This document shows positions 17,413 through 26,063 of a stretch of DNA of 64,000 nt, in pieces (the first letter of the stretch is position 1; each line of letters starts with the position of its first letter). The stretch is taken from contig JBBDSU010000063.1 in the NCBI GenBank assembly GCA_040904825.1, positions 7,401 to 71,400 on the forward strand. Reading direction: 5' to 3'. This DNA is from JBBDSU01 sp040904825 (GTDB lineage Bacteria > Actinomycetota > Nitriliruptoria > Nitriliruptorales > Nitriliruptoraceae). The notes below the pieces were generated by a model. It was not told where the DNA came from. It saw nothing but the letters and a program-made list of their open reading frames with translations, and made no database searches. Position numbers and translations under genes: made by a program.

Positions 17413-19452
17413 CTAGCCCTGTGATGCGTAACGCTCAGGGGTCACGGGCAATTCGTTGGAGCCACCAAGCCCGGTCGGTAGGACTGGCAACTGGTACCCG
17501 CCGGTGTACCCGGTGTCATGCTCAATGCTCAATCCCGGGCACACGCCGCAGTCGTAGCACGGCGACCACCGGCAATCGTCGAGTTCCTTGTCACTGAGCG
17601 CATCTTGCCAGTCTTGCCACAACCACACTTTGTCTAGCCCGCTGTCGAGGTGGTCCCACGGCAGCGCCTCATGCTCGTCGCGCTCGCGCGAACAGAACCA
17701 CTCAAGCGACACACCGGTCTCGTCGAGCGCCTGCCTCCAAGTGCTCAGTGTGGGCATTTCGTGCCATCCATCGAACCTGGCTCCTAGCCGCCAGGCTCGC
17801 TCGACGACGTCAGCAACACGCCGATCACCTCGTGCCAGCAGCCCTTCGATCACGCCGTCGTCAGGTTCGTTGGTTCGCAAGCGCAGGCCATCGTGATCCT
17901 TGATGGCATGCCTGATCAACGACAGCTTCCGGCGGATCTCGTCGGGAGTGTCCTGGGCGGCCCATTGGAAGGGCGTGTGGGGTTTGGGCACGAACCCGCC
18001 GACGGAGATGGTCACCTTGTTGCCGCGTCCATACCGGCGAGCGATCTCGTACGTCTTGATCCCAAGTTTGGCGATGGCCAGCACATCGTCATCGGCCTCG
18101 GTCGGCAAGCCGACCATGAAGTAGAGCTTGATGTGCCGCCAGCCTTCTGAGAACGCGATCTCGGCGGTGCGCAGCAGGTCTTCTTCGGAGACCATCTTGT
18201 TGATGACAGCCCGCATCCGTTCGCTACCCGCCTCTGGTGCGAAGGTGAGCCCGGTGCGCCGGCCGTTGCGAGCCAGCTCGTTCGACAACGTCACGTTGAA
18301 CGCATCGACGCGAGTCGAAGGCAGCGACAGCGATGTGGTCGTGCCTTCGTAGGTGTCAGCGAGATCGCGAGCCACCGGTCCGATCGCGGAGTGGTCAGCC
18401 GACGACAGCGACAACAGTCCCACTTCCTCGAAACCGGTATCGGCGACACCTTCTTCAACCAGCGACTGGATGGTCTCGGGACGTCGCTCACGCACGGGCC
18501 GGGTAATCATGCCGGCCTGGCAGAACCGGCAGCCGCGAGTACAGCCACGGAAGATCTCGACGCTGAACCGCTCATGCACCGTTTCAGTCATGGGCACAAT
18601 CTGCTTGCGCGGGTACTGCCACTCTTCTAGATCTTGGATCGTCCGTTTCGGTACCAGCGCGGGCACACCTGGCTCGATGGCGACAGTCTGTCGCAAGCGT
18701 CCATCGGGAAGCCACCGCGGCTCGTAGAACGCCGGGATGTAGACGCCTTCGATCGCTGCCAGTCGGCGCAGCAGATCATGCCTGGTCGCCGCAGGATCTG
18801 CCTGGCGTTTGAACGTCGCGATGGCGTCGTCGATGTCCAAGGTGACCTGTTCGCCATCACCCATGACCGCTGCATCGATGAAGGGCGCCAAGGGTTCAGG
18901 GTTATAGGCGGCATGGCCGCCCACCAGCACCACAGGATCTTCAAGCGTCCGGTCGGACGATCGCAGGGGGATGCGGCCGAGATCCAGCAAGTTGAGCAGG
19001 TTGGTGTGCCCAAGTTCGTGGGGAAGGGTCACAGCAAAGACATCGAACGCCCACAACGGATAGTGATGTTCAAGCGTGAACGCCGGAATATCGTGAGTCC
19101 GCATCAAGGCTTCGAGGTCGACCCACGGTGCATAGGCGCGCTCGGCGAGTGCCGCAGGCCGCTCATTGAGGATCTCATAAAGGATCTGGATGCCCTGATT
19201 GGGCTGACCCACTTCGTAGGTATCCGGGTAGCACAACGCCCAACGGGTGGTTGCCACCGCCCAGTCAGTCACAATCTGGTTGTGCTCGGACCCTACGTAT
19301 TGTGCGGGTTTGCGCACGCTGTCCAGCAAAGAGTTGAGGACCGACCAGACCGAGGCAGGTGTCTGCGCGTCCGAGCCGGGCAGCTTGTACGGCGCCCGGG
19401 TCCCTGCAGGTGGCGTCGGAGGAGCCTGTGGTGGCGCGGCGGTGCCGAGCAC
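17413..19452 (-). CDS. B12-binding-like radical SAM protein, TIGR03960 type
   Basis: 679 residues. The radical SAM cluster motif is in EIFRGCTRGCRFCQAGMITRP, with three cysteines for the 4Fe-4S cluster that cleaves S-adenosylmethionine. An N-terminal domain of about 250 residues resembles cobalamin-binding folds and the C-terminus carries a further cysteine group (CRWSPCYDCGVCPG). GTG start at 19452 with GAGGAGG upstream. First gene of the group that runs through the DUF2344-type gene to rne. An AT-rich stretch at about 19615-19645 may hold the promoter. Confidence 0.88.
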   Translation of the reverse strand: MLGTAAPPQAPPTPPAGTRAPYKLPGSDAQTPASVWSVLNSLLDSVRKPAQYVGSEHNQIVTDWAVATTRWALCYPDTYEVGQPNQGIQILYEILNERPAALAERAYAPWVDLEALMRTHDIPAFTLEHHYPLWAFDVFAVTLPHELGHTNLLNLLDLGRIPLRSSDRTLEDPVVLVGGHAAYNPEPLAPFIDAAVMGDGEQVTLDIDDAIATFKRQADPAATRHDLLRRLAAIEGVYIPAFYEPRWLPDGRLRQTVAIEPGVPALVPKRTIQDLEEWQYPRKQIVPMTETVHERFSVEIFRGCTRGCRFCQAGMITRPVRERRPETIQSLVEEGVADTGFEEVGLLSLSSADHSAIGPVARDLADTYEGTTTSLSLPSTRVDAFNVTLSNELARNGRRTGLTFAPEAGSERMRAVINKMVSEEDLLRTAEIAFSEGWRHIKLYFMVGLPTEADDDVLAIAKLGIKTYEIARRYGRGNKVTISVGGFVPKPHTPFQWAAQDTPDEIRRKLSLIRHAIKDHDGLRLRTNEPDDGVIEGLLARGDRRVADVVERAWRLGARFDGWHEMPTLSTWRQALDETGVSLEWFCSRERDEHEALPWDHLDSGLDKVWLWQDWQDALSDKELDDCRWSPCYDCGVCPGLSIEHDTGYTGGYQLPVLPTGLGGSNELPVTPERYASQG

Positions 19453-19480
19453 GGGGCCTCCTCGTCATCGATGACATTCA

Positions 19481-19511
19481 CAGCGGGCACCTTGGCAGGT
19501 GACGCCCGCTG
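19481..19511 (-). terminator. stem-loop between rodA and the radical SAM gene
   Basis: CAGCGGGC pairs with GCCCGCTG and the enclosed sequence can form a second small hairpin (CCT/AGG). It lies 160 bases after rodA and 30 bases before the radical SAM start. There is no T-run, so termination is only a possibility; it could also act in the leader of the radical SAM gene. Confidence 0.3.
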
Positions 19512-19669
19512 GCAGCGTACCGATCTCGCGCCTGCACCCGGCCAGACTCGGCGTCGCTCGACGAGGTGCGCCCAAACCTGCCCCTACCAGCGTCGTCCCC
19601 GACTGCGCAGACCCTGATATTGATACGAAACAAACAGCTCATTTGCCCAGCATGGCCGTCGGTATCGGG

Positions 19670-20848
19670 TCAGAATCGCCTCATGTGGACATTGAGCAGC
19701 AGGCCAACCATCGTGAACCAGACGATCAGCGACGTTCCGCCGAAACTGACGAACGGCAGGGGAATGCCCGTCACCGGCATGATCCCGATGGTCATCCCAA
19801 TGTTGATGAAGACCTGCAAGAGCAAGATCCCCGCGACCCCCGTCGCTAGCAACGTCCCCATCAGATCCTTGGCGTGGGTCGCGATACTCAGCGCGCGCCA
19901 CACGATGACGCCAAACAGTCCGACCACTGCCGCCGTGCCGACGAAGCCGAATTCTTCACCGATCACCGTGAAGATGAAATCGGTGTGGTTCTCGGGAACG
20001 TACGCCAGCGCAGTCTGCGTGCCCTGGAACAGGCCTTTGCCGGAAAGCTGGCCCGACCCAATCGCGATGAGGGACTGTCGAGTATGAAACGCGGCACCCT
20101 GAGCAAGCGCGGGGTTGCCAGCGTCGAGGAAGGCTGTCAGGCGACGGAGCTGGTATTCCTGGATCACGTCGCTCTGAAGGACATACACCAGGCCGACCAT
20201 CGATACCGATACCAGGCCAAACAGCCATCGGGCGGCCACTCCACCGACGAGGAACAACACCGCGAGCAGCCACGCAAACACGATCGATGTGCCCAGATCC
20301 GGTTGCGCGAAAACAAGCAATAGTGGCACGGACCCCAGCGCGATGCCGAGCAAGATCTCGCCGGGACCCGGATTTCCTCTCGCTTGGCTCAACAGCGCAG
20401 CTATCGCAATCAACGTGGCAATCTTGGCGATCTCAGAGGGCTGAAGCTGGAAGAACCCCAGCACCAACCACCGTTGCGATCCTCCAACTTGGGTTCCCAG
20501 TGGCGTGAGCACAGCGACCAGCAGGACAATAGCGACGAGGTAGATCGCAACCGCGTACGACGCCAGGCGGCGGTAGTCGATGGCAGCGGCCACGACCATT
20601 GCAACCAGTGCGACACCCAGCGCGATCAACTGCCGGCTGATGTACAGAGTCGTCGGCAACCCTTGCAGGTTCAGGCTGTGCAGTTTCGCGCTGAATATTG
20701 CGACGAGTCCGATGCCGGTCAGTGCGAGAGCTGCAAGCACGACGACAATGTCGATGTGGCGTGACGGCGCATAGGCGTCCATCCACCGTTGCTGAATCGA
20801 TTCGCGCATCATCCGATGCTGGCGGTCACCGTCGTAGCTGCGTGTCAC
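19670..20848 (-). CDS. rodA: RodA, SEDS-family peptidoglycan polymerase
   Basis: 392 residues with about ten membrane segments. Family motifs include QPDLGTSIVF and PENHTDFIFTVIGEEFG and the end PLPFVSFGGTSLI. It polymerises glycan strands from lipid II together with the transpeptidase PBP2 in the elongasome. The GTG at 20848, 20 bases after the mrdA stop and with GGGAG upstream, is preferred; the open frame extends further upstream into mrdA but without family character. Last gene of the mreB-mreC-mreD-mrdA-rodA order. Confidence 0.93.
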   Translation of the reverse strand: MTRSYDGDRQHRMMRESIQQRWMDAYAPSRHIDIVVVLAALALTGIGLVAIFSAKLHSLNLQGLPTTLYISRQLIALGVALVAMVVAAAIDYRRLASYAVAIYLVAIVLLVAVLTPLGTQVGGSQRWLVLGFFQLQPSEIAKIATLIAIAALLSQARGNPGPGEILLGIALGSVPLLLVFAQPDLGTSIVFAWLLAVLFLVGGVAARWLFGLVSVSMVGLVYVLQSDVIQEYQLRRLTAFLDAGNPALAQGAAFHTRQSLIAIGSGQLSGKGLFQGTQTALAYVPENHTDFIFTVIGEEFGFVGTAAVVGLFGVIVWRALSIATHAKDLMGTLLATGVAGILLLQVFINIGMTIGIMPVTGIPLPFVSFGGTSLIVWFTMVGLLLNVHMRRF

Positions 20849-20867
20849 GGGCGCTCCCTCGGCGTCC

Positions 20868-22925
20868 TCAATCCAGGATCTCCGGGCCGGCTTCGAACAT
20901 GGCTTCGTCGGCCGGCACCACATTGAAGAGATGTTCGAAGATGTTGCGCGCGATCGGAGCGGCTGTCTGTGATCCTCCTCCACCTTCTTCGACGCTGACC
21001 ACGACGACATACTGCGGATCGTCAGCGGGCGCGTAGGCAACAAACCACGCGTAGGGAACCTTTGGCTTCTGTTCAGCGGTCCCGGTCTTGCCGGCGACGG
21101 GGATCTCGGATAGCGGAAACCCTGAGAATGCTCTGACGGCAGTCCCGCGGGGTGACATGACGACGTCGCGCAAACCTTGGCGCATCGCAGCCAGTGTCGC
21201 GTCGTCGAGCCCGAGCGTGGAGACGACTTCGCGTCCATAGGTTTCAACAACCGTGCCGTCGGGCGCTACGGCGGCTTTGCCTACGCGCGGGCGAAGCACC
21301 TCGCCCCCGTTGGCGACAGCCAGGTAGGCCACAGCAATCTGCAAAGGCGTCGTTTCGATCTCGCCTTGACCGATCGAGGTGTTGACAGCGTCACCTCCTC
21401 GCCAGCGGTTGCCGTAGAGGCAGTTGTCCTGAAGCACCAGCTTGACATACGAGCCGGATTCGGCTGACTCCGCCTGCGCGCACCATGCGTCGCGCCGGTC
21501 CAGCCACCGTTCCTGCTTGCGTAGCCGCGTCGGGATGAAACCTGAGGCTTCGCCGGGAAGATCTATGTTGGTCCGAGCGCCCATGCCGAATCGGGTGGCA
21601 ACCTCCGCCAGGTACTCAGAGATTGCATCGGGATCGACAACACCATTTGAGACTGCACGTGTAGTGCTGATCTGTCGCTCTTCCTGCAGCCACTTTCGGT
21701 AGGCGATCTCGTAGAAATAGGTGTCGCACGACCGTGTCAACGCCATTGCCAGACCCATCGCGGGCTCGCTGACAGGGTTCCAGTTGCGAAACGTGTTTCC
21801 TCCGAAAGTGAGGCTGGATGGACACGGAAGTCGCGTCTCTGGTCCAACCTGGCCTGAGACGATGCCCGCAGCGCCGCTGACGATCTTGAACACCGATCCA
21901 GGTGGGTAACGCCCCTGAATCGCGCGATTCACCATCGGCTGAGGGACGCCTTCTGTGCGGTACAGGTAATCGGCGTAGTCCTGCGACAAGCCGCCGACAA
22001 ACTCGCGGGGGTCGTAGGTCGGGTAGGACGCCATTGCCACCACTTGGCCGTCGGCATCGAGGACGATCGCTGAACCTGCGGTCGAAGGCAGATTGCGGCC
22101 ATCAGTCCTCACGATGTCGCGACTAGCGATGATGCCCTGCTCGAGAAGTCGCTCGACAGCCAGTTGCGTGTCGATATCGATGCTTGTGAGGAGGTCGTAT
22201 CCAGGTTCGGGCTCGATCTCACGCATGATGCTCAGCACCCGGTTCTGGGCGTTGACCTCAACCAGCCGGCTCCCTTCGGTCCCGCGCAGTACCGACTCGT
22301 AGGTGGCTTCCACGCCTGAGCGTCCAATGACGTCCCCGCCGCGATAGGTGGCGAATCGGGGGTCATCGAGTTCGACTTCGGTGATCTGATTGAGATAGCC
22401 AACGACGTGGGCACCCAGTGTGCCGAATGGATACTCACGAATAGGCAGGGTTTCGGTGATGATGCCAGGAAACAATTCTTGATGTTCCCGGACCGCAAAG
22501 ACGATTTCAGGGGTGACGTCGATCGCCAATGGCACCGGCCGAAACGGGCTGAAACGGCGTGACGTGAGCCGGCGCATCACTTCGTCGGTATCAAACGCCA
22601 GCAACTCCGCCAGCCTGCCGATGACGCGTTCGGCTTCTGCGTCCCGCGGCTCGTCGTCTTCGGTCAGCAGGACCTGCCGATCAGCACTGACCGCGAGTGC
22701 CGGACGGTTCCTGACCAGCGATGTTCCGTCGACGGCAAGGATGTCGCCCCGCGGAGGTTCAGTGACCACGGTGCGCAGGCGGTTCGTATCGGCCAGTGCG
22801 ACATAGCGATCACCGGCAAGCACCTGCAGGAACCACAAACGCGAAAAGAGCGCGACAAACAACACGACTGCGATGACCGACAGAAAGGTCAGGCGCAGCA
22901 ACGGTGACGAGTCGGACGATGACAT
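20868..22925 (-). CDS. mrdA: penicillin-binding protein 2, elongation transpeptidase
   Basis: 685 residues. An N-terminal membrane anchor (about 11-33) is followed by the dimerisation domain and the transpeptidase domain with active-site Ser344 and Lys347 in PPGSVFK, SCD in place of the SxN motif near residue 405, and KTG at 613-615. It cross-links peptidoglycan as partner of RodA. A 133-base gap separates it from mreD, in which only weak small hairpins are visible. Confidence 0.93.
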   Translation of the reverse strand: MSSSDSSPLLRLTFLSVIAVVLFVALFSRLWFLQVLAGDRYVALADTNRLRTVVTEPPRGDILAVDGTSLVRNRPALAVSADRQVLLTEDDEPRDAEAERVIGRLAELLAFDTDEVMRRLTSRRFSPFRPVPLAIDVTPEIVFAVREHQELFPGIITETLPIREYPFGTLGAHVVGYLNQITEVELDDPRFATYRGGDVIGRSGVEATYESVLRGTEGSRLVEVNAQNRVLSIMREIEPEPGYDLLTSIDIDTQLAVERLLEQGIIASRDIVRTDGRNLPSTAGSAIVLDADGQVVAMASYPTYDPREFVGGLSQDYADYLYRTEGVPQPMVNRAIQGRYPPGSVFKIVSGAAGIVSGQVGPETRLPCPSSLTFGGNTFRNWNPVSEPAMGLAMALTRSCDTYFYEIAYRKWLQEERQISTTRAVSNGVVDPDAISEYLAEVATRFGMGARTNIDLPGEASGFIPTRLRKQERWLDRRDAWCAQAESAESGSYVKLVLQDNCLYGNRWRGGDAVNTSIGQGEIETTPLQIAVAYLAVANGGEVLRPRVGKAAVAPDGTVVETYGREVVSTLGLDDATLAAMRQGLRDVVMSPRGTAVRAFSGFPLSEIPVAGKTGTAEQKPKVPYAWFVAYAPADDPQYVVVVSVEEGGGGSQTAAPIARNIFEHLFNVVPADEAMFEAGPEILD

Positions 22926-23058
22926 CGAATCTCGACGACAGGGCGTGCGCGGTCGGGTGGCCGTACCGATCAGGACCCAGCGGCGCGGCAGACGCCGGGC
23001 TCCGATTCGACCGTACCAGTGGGCCGCAACTCACTGGCTGACCCACCGGCCACGTGCC

Positions 23059-23583
23059 CTAGAACACTGGCTCGTCTGCTGTGCCCCCTGTGAGCGGGAA
23101 CCGTGCGGCCAATCGCCTGACCAGCGCGAACACGGGCACGGCCAGGACCACGTTGTAGAAGGCAACAGCCGACACGACTTGCAGCAGCATCGTTGCCGTC
23201 AATCTCTCATCGCCGAGCAGCAGGGCGATCGTTCCGTAGGTCGCCGTGCCAACAATCCCTGACCCGAATGCGATGATCAGCGGTGCAGATGCCGATGTCG
23301 CCGCAAGATAGGGCCGGATGCCACCCACGGCATAGCCCACACCCGCATAGACCAGGCTCGCAATCCCCGCCGGGGTCAACGCAACCAGCATGTCGGTCAG
23401 AAGGCCCGCCGCGAATCCGATGCGCACTCCTGGCAGTTGGCCGTCGGTCAACGCGAAGGCCACAGCAATCAGCAGCATCAAGTCAGGCCGAAACCACCCG
23501 GTTGGCAGCACAACGAACACGGTCGTCTGCAGCGCGAGCGCCAGCAGCAGCATGATGGCGACCATCACCGTGCGGGCGATCAC
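23059..23583 (-). CDS. mreD: rod-shape-determining protein MreD
   Basis: 174 residues with four or five membrane helices, normal for MreD. Identity rests on topology, weak family features (FRPDLMLLIAVAFAL) and position between mreC and mrdA. Its start overlaps the mreC stop by four bases, so the two are translationally coupled. Confidence 0.85.
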   Translation of the reverse strand: MIARTVMVAIMLLLALALQTTVFVVLPTGWFRPDLMLLIAVAFALTDGQLPGVRIGFAAGLLTDMLVALTPAGIASLVYAGVGYAVGGIRPYLAATSASAPLIIAFGSGIVGTATYGTIALLLGDERLTATMLLQVVSAVAFYNVVLAVPVFALVRRLAARFPLTGGTADEPVF

Positions 23584-24614
23584 CCGGAGGCCGCTGACGT
23601 CATCAACGTTGGCGTTGCCCCACCACCGGCACTCGCGCCTGTCGCGCTCACCCCGGAGGTTGTCTCGGCCGTCTCACCGTCCTCGTCTTCATCGGGAGAT
23701 ATCGGGTCGTCGTTGAGCGTGTCGTCGTGAAACCTCGGAACGTCAGGCGCGCGGAAATCGAAGCCAGGTGTGCCGACCAACGGTGGTATCGGCTCGACAG
23801 GGCTCGACAGCACCACCAGCACGTGATGGAGGCGAGTGAAGTCGACAAACGGCCGGACCGTGATCTCCCGGACGAGGCGTGCATCCAGCTGCCCAGCATC
23901 GGCGACAAGCCCGATAGGGATCCCGCCAGGAAAAACCCCACCCTGGTAGCTCGACGTCACAATCTCATCACCAGTGGCAATGTCGGACGACGGGTCGAGC
24001 GGCCGGAAGATCATCGGATCACCGCCTCGTCCCTCGATCGGGCCGATTTGGCCTGTGCGGGCGGTACGCGCAGCCGCAAAGAAGCTCGGATCAATCGCCA
24101 GCAAGACGCGGGACGCACGCGGTGTCACCTGAACCACGCGTCCGACAAGCCCATCGCCATTGACCACCGGCATGTCCCGCTCGACGCCATCGTCGGACCC
24201 CACATCGATGGTGATCGTCCATTCGAAACTCGACGGCGCAATGATGACCGCTCGCGCGGCAACGACGTCATATGCCCCCCGATCTTGCATCAGCAGCAGG
24301 CGCCTGAGTTCCTGGTTTTCGCGTTCGAGATCAGTGACCGTCCGGCGGCGCTCCGCCAAGATCTCAACCTGCTGGCGCAACTGCTCGTTTTCGCGCCGAA
24401 CCGCAAAGAAGCTTGAGGCTCCCGCCATCGTCTCGATCACTGGTCGCGCGATCACCGCGATCCCATCTTGGACGGGCTGCAGCACCGCGGTGGCTAACCC
24501 CCGCGCGCGATGCACCATGCCGCTATCGCCAGCGCGCACGTCCAACGTCACAAGAATCAGTGCGACGATGGTGACCGCGATCAGGACGAGGCGTGTCCGG
24601 CGACGCTGGTACAC
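23580..24614 (-). CDS. mreC: rod-shape-determining protein MreC
   Basis: 344 residues: membrane anchor at about 10-27, coiled coil at about 75-105 (ENEQLRQQVEILAERRRTVTDL region), then the two beta-barrel domains (DVGSDDGVERDMPVVNGDGLVGRV). A C-terminal acidic and Ala-rich tail of about 60 residues exceeds the family core. The extracytoplasmic barrel links MreB filaments to PBP2. It follows mreB by 27 bases. Confidence 0.92.
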   Translation of the reverse strand: MYQRRRTRLVLIAVTIVALILVTLDVRAGDSGMVHRARGLATAVLQPVQDGIAVIARPVIETMAGASSFFAVRRENEQLRQQVEILAERRRTVTDLERENQELRRLLLMQDRGAYDVVAARAVIIAPSSFEWTITIDVGSDDGVERDMPVVNGDGLVGRVVQVTPRASRVLLAIDPSFFAAARTARTGQIGPIEGRGGDPMIFRPLDPSSDIATGDEIVTSSYQGGVFPGGIPIGLVADAGQLDARLVREITVRPFVDFTRLHHVLVVLSSPVEPIPPLVGTPGFDFRAPDVPRFHDDTLNDDPISPDEDEDGETAETTSGVSATGASAGGGATPTLMTSAASG

Positions 24615-24641
24615 GCGCGTGACCTCCTTGCTGGCCCAGTC

Positions 24642-25685
24642 TCAGTGACGGGACGAGGAGATCAGCAGCTTCTTGAGGGCCTCGAACTCCTCAAGGCATT
24701 TGCCGGAACCTATCGCGACCGACGACAGCGGATTCTCGGTGATGTGAATCGGGATGCCGGTCTCATGCTTGAGCCGCTCGTCGAGGCCCTTGAGCAGGCC
24801 CCCGCCGCCCGTCAGCACGATGCCTTTATCCATGATGTCGGCAGCGAGCTCCGGCGGGGTCTTGTCGAGGGTGTTTTTCACCGCGTCGATAATGGCGTTG
24901 ACCGGCTCCTCCATCGCCTTGCGGACCTCGTCGGCCGACAAGATGATCGTCTTGGGCAAGCCCGATACAAGATCACGCCCGCGGATCTCAGCATGCGGCT
25001 CATCCGGTAACGGGAAGGCACTGCCGACGGCCATCTTGATTTCTTCTGCGGTGCGCTCCCCGAGCATCAGGGAGTACTCCTTCTTGATGTAGGCGATGAT
25101 CGCCTCGTCGAGTTCGTCGCCACCGATCCTGATCGACTGTGATGTCACGATGCCACCGAGGGAAATCACCGCCACTTCGGTCGTCCCACCACCGATGTCA
25201 ACCACCATGTTGCCCGCAGGTTCGTGGATGGGAAGGCCTGCACCAATGGCGGCGGCCATCGGTTCTTCGATGATGTAGGCGGCGCGTGCACCCGCTTGGA
25301 TCGAGGCTTCTTCGACAGCACGCTGCTCCACACCCGTGATGCCCGACGGGACGCACACGACAACTCTCGGCTTGGCCAAGAATCGACGCTTGTGCACCTG
25401 CTGGATGAAATAGCGCAGCATCTTTTCGGTCACGTCAAAGTCGGCGATGACACCGTCCTTCAGCGGCCTGACGGCGATGATGTGACCGGGCGTGCGGCCA
25501 ATCATGCGCTTGGCTTCCGAGCCGACCGCGAGAATCGCGCCTGTCCGGGTGTTGATGGCGACGACCGAAGGCTCATTGAGCACGATGCCCCGCCCGCGGA
25601 CATACACGAGCGTGTTCGCTGTACCCAGGTCCACAGCCATATCTCGGCCGAGGAACTGGAACGCACTTGAGATATTGGACGCCAC
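24642..25685 (-). CDS. mreB: rod-shape-determining actin homologue MreB
   Basis: 347 residues. The phosphate-1 loop is DLGTANT at 19-25, then VRGRGIVLNEPSVVAI and VDIGGGTTEVAVISLGG for phosphate-2. The frame stays open for 180 more codons upstream, but only from the GTG at 25685 does the sequence fit the family (MASNISSAFQFLGRDMAVDLG). It forms membrane-associated filaments that guide cell-wall elongation. First gene of the mre operon and divergent from the c-di-GMP gene. Confidence 0.95.
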   Translation of the reverse strand: MASNISSAFQFLGRDMAVDLGTANTLVYVRGRGIVLNEPSVVAINTRTGAILAVGSEAKRMIGRTPGHIIAVRPLKDGVIADFDVTEKMLRYFIQQVHKRRFLAKPRVVVCVPSGITGVEQRAVEEASIQAGARAAYIIEEPMAAAIGAGLPIHEPAGNMVVDIGGGTTEVAVISLGGIVTSQSIRIGGDELDEAIIAYIKKEYSLMLGERTAEEIKMAVGSAFPLPDEPHAEIRGRDLVSGLPKTIILSADEVRKAMEEPVNAIIDAVKNTLDKTPPELAADIMDKGIVLTGGGGLLKGLDERLKHETGIPIHITENPLSSVAIGSGKCLEEFEALKKLLISSSRH

Positions 25686-26063
25686 GCTATGACCTAATGA
25701 TCGGACGGTGAACGGAAGTCGTCGACCTGTAAGCGATGCTAACACTGGCGTCGTGTCGCCGCGTCCGCGCTGAACTGCCTGAAGGTCGGTGCACTTTCGG
25801 ACGCCGATTGGCGTCCGAGCGACGCGACGCCTAACCGATTTTGACCCAACGGCACCTATCGGCGCATGACGAGTGATGTCGATAGAGTCCGCACGGTCAG
25901 TGATCGTGTCGCAGCGTTCCACCTCATGTGGAGCGCACTGCGACACGACACGGGCGTCACCCGAGCACCACACCATGACCGCGGCCGGCGAGGGGCAACG
26001 GATGAGGCGACCGGCGTTGTGCCTCCTCGCTGAGCGAGCACCTGTCTTGAGCCGGGCGATGAC
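25686..26063. other. divergent intergenic region mreB / c-di-GMP gene
   Basis: 378 bases without a convincing gene. It contains a perfect hairpin, TCGGACGCC-GATT-GGCGTCCGA, at 25797-25818, and a possible -10 box TAGCAT for mreB (minus strand, 25741-25736) without a good -35. The hairpin has no T-run on either side and could be an operator or a processing site. An open frame on the minus strand is an extension of the mreB frame and has no protein-like features. Confidence 0.5.

Noticed and set aside
20849..21250. N-terminal extension of the RodA frame
   Set aside because: It overlaps the well-defined C-terminal part of mrdA in another frame.
22926..23058. Small hairpin CCAGTG/CACTGG between mrdA and mreD
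   Set aside because: Six base pairs only, with a 10-base loop and no T-run; too weak to call.
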